From JAWPMV01 sp038527215 (GTDB lineage Bacteria > Bacteroidota > Bacteroidia > J057): a stretch of DNA of 64,000 nt. Within the stretch, counting starts at the first letter, position 1, and each line of letters starts with the position of its first letter. The position numbers and the translations under genes are program-made. Below the pieces are notes generated by a model that was not told where the DNA came from, made no database searches, and was given only the letters and a program-made list of their open reading frames with translations. Positions 44,813-53,100 of the stretch are shown here, piece after piece. The stretch spans positions 19,567 through 83,566 of the forward strand of contig JBCBGC010000014.1 in the NCBI GenBank assembly GCA_038527215.1, in the 5' to 3' direction.

Positions 44813-46435
44813 ATGGAATTTGCAACGATCGACTACGTGGTGTTTGGGGCCTATGCCCTGTTAATCCTCGCCATTGGTCTCTGGGTCTCCCGTGAAAAGG
44901 ATGGGGGCGAAAAGGATGCCGCGGACTACTTTCTCGCGAGTAAGTCTCTCCCCTGGTGGGCTATTGGTGCTTCTCTGATTGCCTCGAACATTTCAGCAGA
45001 ACAGTTTATCGGGATGTCCGGTTCCGGCTTTCGGATGGGCCTGGCCATTGCCTCCTACGAATGGATGGCTGCGGTAACCCTCCTCCTGGTCGCCTACTTT
45101 TTCCTGCCGATCTTCTTGAAAAAGGGCATTTATACCATGCCTCAATTCCTGCAGATGCGCTATGATGACCGGGTGCGGAATGTGCTGGCGGTCTTCTGGC
45201 TCTTTGTATTTGTCTTTGTTAACCTGACCTCAGTGCTGCACTTGGGCGCCCTGGCTATGGAGAACATCATGGGAGTTAATTACTGGTATGCGCTGGTTGG
45301 CCTGGCCGTTTTTGCTGCGATCTACAGTATTTATGGAGGGCTAAAAGCCGTGGCCTGGACGGATGTGGTGCAGGTGATCTTCCTCATCGGTGGAGGATTG
45401 TTGACCACCTATATGGCCTTACAAGCTTATGGAGATGGCGCAGGAGTGATGGCTGGTTTCAGCAAATTGATGTCGACGGCTTCCGACCACTTCAGCATGA
45501 TCCTTGATCCAGGAGAGATTATTTACCAGGATGATACCGGAACCGATAAGGATGCCTACATGGACTTACCTGGCCTGAGTGTCCTGATCGGAGGGATGTG
45601 GATCGCTAATGTCTACTACTGGGGCTTTAACCAATACATCATCCAGCGAGCCCTGGCCGCCAAAAACATTGCCGAAGCCCAGCGCGGACTGGCTTTTGCC
45701 GGATACCTCAAACTCCTCCTGCCTCTGATCGTGGTCATTCCTGGGATCGTAGCCTATGCCATGTATACCGAAGATCCGACAGCCGTACCGATTGGCAAAG
45801 CAGATGAAGCCTATCCCTGGTTGTTGGGTAAATTCATTGGTCCTGGTCTGAAAGGGCTGGCTTTTGCGGCGCTGATTGCCGCGGTGGTTTCTTCCCTTGC
45901 TTCCATGATGAATTCTACTTCGACCATTTTTACCATGGACCTCTACCGCAATTATGTAGACAAGGATGCTTCTCAGAAAAAACTGGTCTTCGTAGGTCGT
46001 ATTGCCGCCTTCGTAGCTTTATTGCTAGCCGTCATGGTGGCTTACCCGCTGCTGGGTGCCACGGATCAGGTATTTCAGTATATCCAGGAATACACCGGCT
46101 TTGTGAGTCCGGGTGTCCTGGCCATTTTTATCACCGGTCTTTTCTATAAAAAGGCCACTTCCAATGCGGCCCTCCTATCTGCGGTGGTCAGTATTCCGCT
46201 TTCGGTGTTGATGAAAGTCTTCTTTGAAGAACTGCCATTTATGAACCGCATGGGGATTGTCTTCCTGGTCTGTCTGGGGATTATCGCCCTCTTTTCTTAT
46301 CTGGAGAAGAAAGGCAAAGACGATCCGAAAGGGATTGACTTGAGCGACATTACGGTGGCCCGCGACCCGATTTTCATGGCTTCTGCTTTCGGGATTCTCA
46401 TCCTGACCACCGTCCTTTACGTGGTCTTCTGGTAA
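44813..46435 (+). CDS. Sodium/solute symporter (SSS family, SGLT-like)
   Basis: 540 residues with about fourteen membrane helices. The sodium-site helix is YFLASKSLPWWAIGASLIAS followed by NISAEQFIGMSGSGF, and the central IYGGLKAVAWTDVVQ and LIAAVVSSLASMMNSTSTIF motifs are typical of SGLT-type sugar transporters. The Bacteroidota members usually import sugars such as glucose, galactose or N-acetylglucosamine. It lies 86 bp after the nuclease/PLC-like gene on the same strand; a shared pathway is possible but unproven. A hairpin follows the stop. Confidence 0.95.
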   Translation: MEFATIDYVVFGAYALLILAIGLWVSREKDGGEKDAADYFLASKSLPWWAIGASLIASNISAEQFIGMSGSGFRMGLAIASYEWMAAVTLLLVAYFFLPIFLKKGIYTMPQFLQMRYDDRVRNVLAVFWLFVFVFVNLTSVLHLGALAMENIMGVNYWYALVGLAVFAAIYSIYGGLKAVAWTDVVQVIFLIGGGLLTTYMALQAYGDGAGVMAGFSKLMSTASDHFSMILDPGEIIYQDDTGTDKDAYMDLPGLSVLIGGMWIANVYYWGFNQYIIQRALAAKNIAEAQRGLAFAGYLKLLLPLIVVIPGIVAYAMYTEDPTAVPIGKADEAYPWLLGKFIGPGLKGLAFAALIAAVVSSLASMMNSTSTIFTMDLYRNYVDKDASQKKLVFVGRIAAFVALLLAVMVAYPLLGATDQVFQYIQEYTGFVSPGVLAIFITGLFYKKATSNAALLSAVVSIPLSVLMKVFFEELPFMNRMGIVFLVCLGIIALFSYLEKKGKDDPKGIDLSDITVARDPIFMASAFGILILTTVLYVVFW

Positions 46436-46459
46436 GGAAGGGCAGAATTGCTAAAAGCT

Positions 46460-46500
46460 ACCTCCCAAAGTCTGGTTTAAACCCCTGGGCTTTGGGAGGT
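46460..46500 (+). terminator. Hairpin terminator after the symporter gene
   Basis: ACCTCCCAAAG paired with CTTTGGGAGGT (11 bp) around a 19-base loop that itself contains GTTTAAAC, followed by GTCTTTTG. Weak T tract. Confidence 0.7.
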
Positions 46501-46600
46501 GTCTTTTGAACGGGTAAAGGAAAAAACCCCACGAAAAAATCGTATCTTATTTTTCCTATTTGTCAACTAAGCAGCTCTAAAACATAAATTGCTATTACCT

Positions 46601-46942
46601 ATGGAATGGATAATTAAAATTCTGGTCAATGCCCTCGCCGTGCTGATCGCGGCCAGGCTTCTCAGTGGAGTAGAGGTCAAAACTTTCGGTCGTGCTATCA
46701 TCGTAGCCTTGGTTTTGGCGCTGCTGAATACCTTCTTGTTGCCGGTAGCAAAGCTGATCTTTATCCCGCTTACCCTGATCACCTTCGGTTTATTCCTTCT
46801 CGTCATCAATGGCGGTATTGTATACCTGACCAGCAAGTTGGTCGATGACTTCAACGTAAAAGATATCTGGTGGGCCATGGGCTTTAGCCTGTTGCTTTCC
46901 CTGGTCAATGGGGTCCTGTTTTGGTTGGTCCCTGGCGTATAG
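46601..46942 (+). CDS. Phage-holin-family-like small membrane protein (PF04020 type)
   Basis: 113 residues from the ATG at 46601 (MEWIIKILVNALAVLIAARL); a TTG at 46589 adds four. Four hydrophobic helices and the family features LLSGVEVKTFGRAIIVALVL, LLNTFLLPVAKLIFIPLTLI and TFGLFLLVINGGIVYLTSKL are present. PF04020 is named after a mycobacteriophage holin, but most members are chromosomal proteins of unknown function; no phage genes are nearby, so a lysis role is unlikely. Confidence 0.9.
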   Translation: MEWIIKILVNALAVLIAARLLSGVEVKTFGRAIIVALVLALLNTFLLPVAKLIFIPLTLITFGLFLLVINGGIVYLTSKLVDDFNVKDIWWAMGFSLLLSLVNGVLFWLVPGV

Positions 46943-47008
46943 GGCAAAATTTTTCCCCCTTTTCCGGGTCACTATTGGGTTCATTACTTCGTTACTAACC
47001 TACAACTT

Positions 47009-47120
47009 CACTACTTCTCCCTTGTAGTGATCCAAAGCGTAGCTAATCCTGAAGCAAGCTGTGCACAGCTTAGCTTCGCTTTTCCCACCTGTAGAAGACC
47101 TGCAGGTGGGGTTTTTTTTT
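47009..47120 (+). ncRNA. Candidate structured small RNA or leader with its own terminator
   Basis: Three consecutive stem-loops fill 112 bp of an otherwise non-coding gap: CACTAC...GTAGTG (47009-47029); GAAGC + a 16-bp perfect palindrome AAGCTGTGCACAGCTT + A + GCTTC (47051-47077); and a terminator CCCACCTGTA...TGCAGGTGGG (47084-47110) with a run of nine T (47112-47120). It ends 62 bp before the MarR gene, so it may be a free small RNA or a premature-termination leader. No known RNA family was recognised. Confidence 0.5.
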
Positions 47121-47151
47121 GCATTTCTCCAACCTTCTTTATTTATTTGCG

Positions 47152-47173
47152 TATCAATTATTGATATATCAAT
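47152..47173. promoter_or_regulatory. Overlapping palindromes, probable MarR operator (autoregulation)
   Basis: TATCAAT-T-ATTGATA (47152-47166) and the perfect 14-bp ATTGATATATCAAT (47160-47173) overlap ten bases before the MarR start. A similar dyad lies before the next gene. Confidence 0.65.
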
Positions 47174-47182
47174 TAAAATTCT

Positions 47183-47632
47183 GTGAAAAGATCCTCTAAA
47201 CTCGTCGAAGTAACCTATTTCATCATGGATCGAGCCGTCAAGCGATCCAAGCAATATAGCGCGATGAAATTGCAAGAGCACCAATTCCCGCTCACCATAG
47301 ACCAGTGGATCATCTTTAAGCGTATCGTGGAAGAAGAGGGACAGAACCAAATCGAAATAGCAGAAAGCACCTATAAAGATCCGGCCTCAGTAACCCGCAT
47401 TCTGGATTTGTTGCGAAAAAAAGGTCTGGTCAGAAAGCATCTGGATGAAAACGACCGCAGACGATATACCCTTTTTCCCACGGAAGAAGGTAAGCAGGCT
47501 TATGAGGGCATGCTGGATATCATCACCGAAATCAGAGGGGTAGGGGTGCAGGGCATTCCAGAAGAGGACCTGGCTCAGATGGAAGCCACCCTGAACCGGA
47601 TTTATGAAAACTTTGACCAGAAAATGAAGTAA
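47183..47632 (+). CDS. MarR family transcriptional regulator
   Basis: 149 residues from a GTG start at 47183; the first ATG (47225) would cut into the N-terminal dimer helix. The winged helix is clear: LTIDQWIIFKRIVEEEGQNQ, EIAESTYKDPASVTRILDLL recognition region, and the wing RKHLDENDRRRYTLFPTEEG. The operator-like palindromes just upstream and again before the following DOMON gene suggest that it represses itself and the DOMON/NTF2 genes downstream. The inducer is unknown. Confidence 0.93.
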   Translation: MKRSSKLVEVTYFIMDRAVKRSKQYSAMKLQEHQFPLTIDQWIIFKRIVEEEGQNQIEIAESTYKDPASVTRILDLLRKKGLVRKHLDENDRRRYTLFPTEEGKQAYEGMLDIITEIRGVGVQGIPEEDLAQMEATLNRIYENFDQKMK

Positions 47633-47648
47633 AAAATTTATCCAAATA

Positions 47649-47662
47649 ATTGATAAGTCAAT
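47649..47662. promoter_or_regulatory. Second MarR-type dyad, before the DOMON gene
   Basis: ATTGA-TAAG-TCAAT, sharing the ATTGA/TCAAT half-sites of the palindrome upstream of the MarR gene, five bases before the next start codon. Confidence 0.55.
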
Positions 47663-47667
47663 AATTT

Positions 47668-48174
47668 ATGTATCAAGTAATTGTCTTATTCAGCTGCCTG
47701 ATCATAGGCAGCGTTTGGCTGGAAGCCTTTCAGGATGACTATCAAGTCATCCGACACGGGGGCATGGAGTTACGCTGGAAAATCAGCGAGCAACAGCTGC
47801 ACTGTGAATTAGAGGCGCCTACCCAGGGCTGGATGGCCATTGGCTTTAATCCCGAGCGGGGGTTGGCCGGTACGCATATGATCATGACCCGGGTGAAAAA
47901 TGGCCAGGCTGAGGCGGAAGAATACGCCATTGTCAAAGCCGGTGATTATCGTCCGCTCAGCAGTAGGGGCATGAAGAGCTTGCTGAGAGGAGTAAGCGGC
48001 TGGGAAAAACAGCAGCGAAGCATGGTGCGTTTTTCCCTTCCCCTGAATCATGCGGATCGCTTTAGACATGCCCTGGCTCAAGGCACGGAATTCCGGTTGC
48101 TGATGGCCTTTAGCCGGGACGACGACTTTGCGCATCATTCTATGATGCGGACAGAAGTAGCTATCAAATTGTAA
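47668..48174 (+). CDS. DOMON domain protein
   Basis: 168 residues: signal peptide (VIVLFSCLIIGSVWLEAF) and one DOMON beta-sandwich. Features are MELRWKISEQQLHCELEAPT, the GWMAIGFNPERGLAGTHMIM stretch with the Met that can bind haem, and the end DDDFAHHSMMRTEVAIKL with candidate His ligands. DOMON domains bind haem or sugars and often take part in extracytoplasmic electron transfer. It lies 36 bp downstream of the MarR gene with a matching dyad between, and 24 bp upstream of the NTF2-like lipoprotein. Confidence 0.85.
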   Translation: MYQVIVLFSCLIIGSVWLEAFQDDYQVIRHGGMELRWKISEQQLHCELEAPTQGWMAIGFNPERGLAGTHMIMTRVKNGQAEAEEYAIVKAGDYRPLSSRGMKSLLRGVSGWEKQQRSMVRFSLPLNHADRFRHALAQGTEFRLLMAFSRDDDFAHHSMMRTEVAIKL

Positions 48175-48197
48175 ACCATCAAATATTTCATCATCCA

Positions 48198-48656
48198 ATG
48201 AAAACTATTCTTGTCAGTATGATGAGCCTGGGCATGCTGTTAACGGTTGCCTGTGCTCAACCCCAACAACCTAATGTTATGGAAAATCCCGAAGTAGGCG
48301 CGATCAAAACGGTGATTCAGCAGTTCTCCAAAGCCGGAGACCAGCGCGATGTAGCGGCCCTCAAGAACCTGCTGCATGAAAACTACCGGGTGATCTTCAA
48401 CCGGGCCTTTGGTTCCGATGCTATGCAGATCATGGATAAAGCCACCTATGTGCAGTTGATTGAAGCAGGAAAAATCGGGGGAGACCAGCGGAAGGTAGAG
48501 ATTGTGTCCGTAGATGTGGAGGAACACATTGCTTCGGTGAAGGTCATTCAGACCAGCGAGAAGGCCATTTTTCGCTCCTACATGATCCTGGCCAAGGATG
48601 CCAACCAGCAATGGAAGCTGGTCAGTGATACGCCCTGGGCGAAGTTCCTGGAATAG
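48198..48656 (+). CDS. NTF2-like lipoprotein
   Basis: 152 residues with a lipobox ending at C19 (LLTVAC). The mature part is an NTF2/SnoaL-like alpha+beta fold: AIKTVIQQFSKAGDQRDVAA, LHENYRVIFNRAFGSD and WKLVSDTPWAKFLE. It most resembles the 'nuclear transport factor 2 family' or lumazine-binding-like lipoproteins of Bacteroidota, which have no defined ligand. It is probably the third gene of the MarR-DOMON transcript and ends in a strong terminator. Confidence 0.85.
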   Translation: MKTILVSMMSLGMLLTVACAQPQQPNVMENPEVGAIKTVIQQFSKAGDQRDVAALKNLLHENYRVIFNRAFGSDAMQIMDKATYVQLIEAGKIGGDQRKVEIVSVDVEEHIASVKVIQTSEKAIFRSYMILAKDANQQWKLVSDTPWAKFLE

Positions 48657-48674
48657 CGGTTCGCCTTTTTTGCC

Positions 48675-48711
48675 AACATGAGCCATCCCGAATGTTGGGA
48701 TGGCTCATGTT
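48675..48711 (+). terminator. Terminator before repeat array A
   Basis: AACATGAGCCATCCC / GGGATGGCTCATGTT, a 15-bp perfect stem with loop GAATGTT, 18 bp past the stop. A related hairpin (63170-63200) opens the second array. Confidence 0.85.
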
Positions 48712-48768
48712 TATTACAAAGAATTATTTGAGACGGATAGGAAAGGGCTATTTTTCTTCCATAATCTT

Positions 48769-49371
48769 GTCACCCCGGAAGTTCTTCCGACTGTATGGAG
48801 GTGAGCTATCTGGGTCAAGGACTCCGACATGCCTATCGTCGGAGGATTCCGCGATTTTTGTGCGATCATGGAGACCCCGGATAGGATTCTCCCTTTGGTC
48901 GTATCCTTCCGGGGTGACATATTTACGGGTGGTTGAGTCTCCCGAATACCTTTTGATGAAATCATCTCTCCTTCCACATGTTTGTCACCCCGGAAGCTCC
49001 TTCGACTGTAAGGAGGTGAGCTATCCGGGGCAAGGACTCCGACATGCCTATCGTCGGAGGTCTCTGCGATTTTTATGCGATCATGGAGACCCCGGATAGG
49101 ATTCTCCCTTTGGTCGTATCCTTCCGGGGTGACATATTTATGGGTGGTTGAGTCTCCCGAATACCTTTTGATGAAATCATCTCTCCTTCCACATGTTTGT
49201 CACCCCGGAAGCTCCTCCGACCGCAGGGAGGTGAGCTATCCGGGGTCTCTCGCTTTCGTGCCGTTCTCTGCTGGGTGAGTCTGCGAGTAGGGAGGTCTCT
49301 GCGATCTTTATGTAATCATGGAGACCCCGGATAAGTCTTTTCGCTAACGCTCAAAGCCTTTCCGGGGTGAC
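48769..49371. repeat. Repeat array A: three long inverted-repeat elements, 215-bp period
   Basis: Copies begin with GTCACCCCGGAAG at 48769, 48984 and 49199, exactly 215 bp apart. Each closes with C(T)TTCCGGGGTGAC (ends 48918, 49133, 49371), so each is a ~150-170-base imperfect hairpin. Inner pairs are GAGCTATCCGGGG against CCCCGGATAG and CTCCGAC against GTCGGAG. A ~65-bp spacer separates them. Copies one and two are nearly identical; copy three has a changed centre with TCTCTCGCT. Frames crossing the repeats (48692-49278) translate the same peptide repeatedly and are not genes. Apart from these, 48712-49582 holds nothing I can name. Confidence 0.85.
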
Positions 49372-49582
49372 ATATTGGTGGGTGGTTGGGGTTTCAAGAA
49401 GTGGTTTGATGAAATCTTGGCTTACTAAAATTCGGGCTGAGGCATGATTTTGCCTTTCCCTCAATGGGCTCTACCATTTACTCAATCCTCCTTACCATTC
49501 GGTTGGAGGAATTTTTTGTCCTTTGGAAAATGGGTATTATGAGGTGCAATACTTCCATTTTCACCCTTATAACTTCACAATC

Positions 49583-50068
49583 ATGAAGCACATCTTTCTA
49601 TGTAGCTTATGGATCCTGCTATGCTTTGGCTTGCAGGCTCAATCCTCCCGAACCGAAGGGGAAGGAGAGGGCAGAATCGTGGACCCAGGAACCATTGGTG
49701 AACCCATCCCGCAAGAAAATTCTTGTATCTGCTATTCTTATGACGCCGCAGGGAACCGCATTCAGCGGAAACTCTGTATTGAAGGGCCCAGCCCTTTGCG
49801 AGAAGGGACCGACGTGCAGGTCCAGCTTGATCAAAGCATCAAGGTATATCCGAATCCCACCCAGAACATGGTCTTGGTAGAGCTCAGCCAGGAGGTAGAA
49901 GGGGCCAAGCTGTATCTCATGGACCTGAGTGGCCGTCATCTCAAGCAACACAAGTTGGAAGGCTTAACAGCCAAGTTTGACCTGAGTGCCTATCCGGCTG
50001 GCACCTACATCCTGATGCTTCGCTCTCCTGATGTACAACAGCAATGGCGGGTAGTCAAGACTGATTAA
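49583..50068 (+). CDS. Small secreted protein with YD-like motif and T9SS sorting domain
   Basis: 161 residues from the ATG at 49583 (MKHIFLCSLWILLCFGLQAQ, a signal peptide); a TTG at 49523 adds 20 residues and lacks support. The mature N-terminus is acidic and Gly/Glu-rich, followed by the striking CICYSYDAAGNRIQRKLC, which looks like one YD repeat of an RHS protein between cysteines. The last ~75 residues are a T9SS type A domain (SIKVYPNPTQNMVLVELSQE ... YPAGTYILMLRSPD). It lies 53 bp upstream of the first giant RHS gene and shares its CACAATC leader. A paralogue precedes the right-hand window edge. Its function is unknown; it may work with the RHS protein at the surface. Confidence 0.87.
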   Translation: MKHIFLCSLWILLCFGLQAQSSRTEGEGEGRIVDPGTIGEPIPQENSCICYSYDAAGNRIQRKLCIEGPSPLREGTDVQVQLDQSIKVYPNPTQNMVLVELSQEVEGAKLYLMDLSGRHLKQHKLEGLTAKFDLSAYPAGTYILMLRSPDVQQQWRVVKTD

Positions 50069-50121
50069 GTTCTGGTTCAGTTCGACCTTTTCTTTTTCTC
50101 AAAAAACATCACCTCACAATC

Positions 50122-53100
50122 ATGAATGTTCACCAAACCCTCAGCGGTATTAACCGCTGGTGTTGGGTAACCCTGTGCTGTTTGCTGGTTAGCTCCAGCA
50201 GGCTCATGGCCGAAACCCCGACGCCGAAACCCTATAAAATCCTTTCCCCTCAGGATGTGATCAGGATCCATAGCATTAATTATGGACCGCTTTTTACCCA
50301 AACTTCTTTTAACAACCGGACGATTAATGTCTCCAAGCCAGTAGGCATTACCAAAGGCGCGCATGAAGTAAGCATGAGTGGAGGCGCAACTTACGCGATT
50401 CCATTGATCACCCCACCCGGTACCCGAAACATGGTTCCCAATCTATCCATGATGTATAGCAGCCAGGCCGGGAATGGGCCTTTAGGCAGAGGATGGAGCC
50501 TGGGAGGACTTTCTCTGATCTCCCGTAAAGGCAACGACTTATACCGGGATGGGCAGGTAAAGCAGGTATTATTTGACAACTATGATCATTTTACCCTGGA
50601 TGGTAATGTGCTGATCCCTACCAGCGGTGCTAATGGGCATAATAATACCGTTTACCGAACGGAGAACGAGACCTTTATGAAAGTGGTCTCTAAAGGTACC
50701 GCCGGCAATGGCCCCGACTGGTTTGAAGTCACTACCCGCGAGGGTGTCAAAATGGAATACGGAAAAACCGGCTCTTCCCAAAGAAATGTACAGGGCGGCG
50801 CTACAGGTATGATCTGGTTTATCAATAAAGTATCCGATCAATACGGGAATTACATCGAATTTATTTACGATTACAATTATACCGATACCCGCATTAAAGA
50901 GATAAAATATACCGGCAACAGTGCTGCCGGGATCAGTCCATATAACACTATTAAATTCTTTTGGGATCTCCGCGATGATGACAATCGGACCTATCAATGG
51001 GGCAGCTTTACGGTCATGCGGCATTTATTAGAGAAAATTGAGGTGAGGTCAGAAGGCAACCAGCTTATGAAGAAGTATGAATTTGAGTATGGGTTTGACA
51101 ACCTCTATTCTTATTTGACTTCGGTAACGGAATCCGGAAGTGCCGGGTCCAGTCTGAACGCCACCATTTTTAAATATGGAGATGATCCGACCCCTTTCCA
51201 GGATATTATGTCCAACCACACCCAATGGCCCGATGTAGATAATTTTACCGGGGATTTCAATGGAGATGGCCATACTGATTTCCTCTCGGCGGGACATACT
51301 ACCTTAAACGGTTTTAAATACCATACTTTTTTCCGTCTCCATAGAAAAGTTCCGGGCTCGAACTCCTTCATCTCCAATTTCAATACCTATCTACCTGCGA
51401 ATCAATATGAGGTGATAGATGATGTGCAGGTTCCCCATTTCCAGAGTTTCGTGGCCACCGATTTTAATGGCAACGGGCAGGATGATATTCTCTTGATCAA
51501 CAAAGCCTATGATGGCACTTATACCCGGATGGAGGAAATCAAAGTCTATTATCCCAACGCCAACCTGAGTGCATACACCCAATCAACCTATCCTACTTCT
51601 ACTCCTTACAACATCATTTATCCAGGCGGGAATTATTTTTTCCCCGGAGACTTTGACGGAGATGGACGGGGAGACTATGTGACGGTGCTCAGCAATGGTA
51701 CCGGCTATAAAGTTTTTTATTCCTCTCCCAGCACAGGTACCGCGAATGAGGAAGTGAACGTACAGGGCGCTCCCAATCCGAATTATCCCGGGTCCATTTT
51801 TGCGACCGCTCAATTCGTCGCCCCGCTTGATTTCAATGGAGATGGCAAACAAGACATCATGGTCACCGATTGGGGGTGGACCAAAATTTATACTTTTTAT
51901 GAGGATGGTTCAGGGAACTGGCAGGCTCAGCAGATCTATGGCGGAAGCTATCCTGTTCAGACCGGCAATGGCAATCCTGGCAATGAAATTTTCATCGGGG
52001 ACTTCAACGGGGATGGAAAATCTGACGTCTTGACCCGAACGGGAACCAATAACTGGGATTACCAGGTAGGCTTCTCAGATGGAAAGGTCTTTCATCAGGA
52101 AAGTTTCCCTGTAGCGTATGGGATGGATCCCACTTCTCCCGCGCATCATATCAGAATTGCCGATGTAAACGGAGACCAGAAATCGGATGTAGTGCTGGTG
52201 GTAGATGCCAGCAGTGGGAGTGACCAGGTGCATGTTTACTACGGGAAGGGCCAAAGTGCCAATAATGACTTCTACCACGATTCATTTTCCTTCACCAATG
52301 CTAGCTCCATTGAGCGGGTAGTAGTAGGGGATTTTGATGGCGATGGCAGACAGGATGTAGGCTTGGGGGGGCCCAATAACACGAAATTCAACATGCTCTA
52401 TTTTGACAAGGAAGGCACAGACCATCTCTTGCATAAAGTGGCCAATGGATTCAACCATGTGACCGAGTTTTCCTATGAGACCATGACTAAAGGGGGGAGC
52501 TTCTATACGCAAGGGAGCAGCAGCACCTATCCGGTCTATGACTTACAGGTAGGCCTGCATTTGGTTTCGGAAGTAAAAGTGCCTGATGGGTTGAACGGTT
52601 ATAATACCACTTCCTACTCCTATGAGGAAGCCAGAATGCATGGGCAAGGCCAGGGCTTTTTAGGATTTAAAAAGGTCCACGCTGAGAACAACGTATCCGG
52701 CGTAAAAATCACCTCGGAGTTTGAGTTGAACAACACCTACTATGTCCCTCAGTTAAAAAAGCAGACCCGTCGCCTGATCTCAGGAAATTCCCTGATCAGT
52801 GAGGACAATTTCAATAACTCCATTTATCATTTCGGCAATAAACGGATCTGGCCGAGGGTCAGTTCCCAGACCACCACGGACCATTTGGCAAATACCAATC
52901 GGGTGATGAGTTATGCTTACGATACCCATGGAAATATCACTCAGTCCACCGAAAACATAAACGGGGGCCTGGAGATCAATATTTCTCAGCTCTCTTATAC
53001 CGCTAATGGAACCTGGCTACCGGCGATTTTGTGGAAAACGGAGCTGACCAAATTCCGGAGTGGAGCCTCCGCAGTCCATCAGAAGCATACCCAGTATTTC

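Noticed and set aside
46601..46942. Prophage holin
   Set aside because: The family name comes from a phage protein but no other phage gene is present; more likely a chromosomal membrane protein.
48692..49278. Two frames with repeated peptide (SLWSYPSGVTYL)
   Set aside because: They are translations of the 215-bp repeat units; the repeated peptide follows the DNA repeat and there is no start signal or domain.
48769..49371. Possible CRISPR array
   Set aside because: The repeat units are 150-170-base hairpins with conserved spacers of the same sequence, not short repeats with unique spacers, and no cas gene is near.
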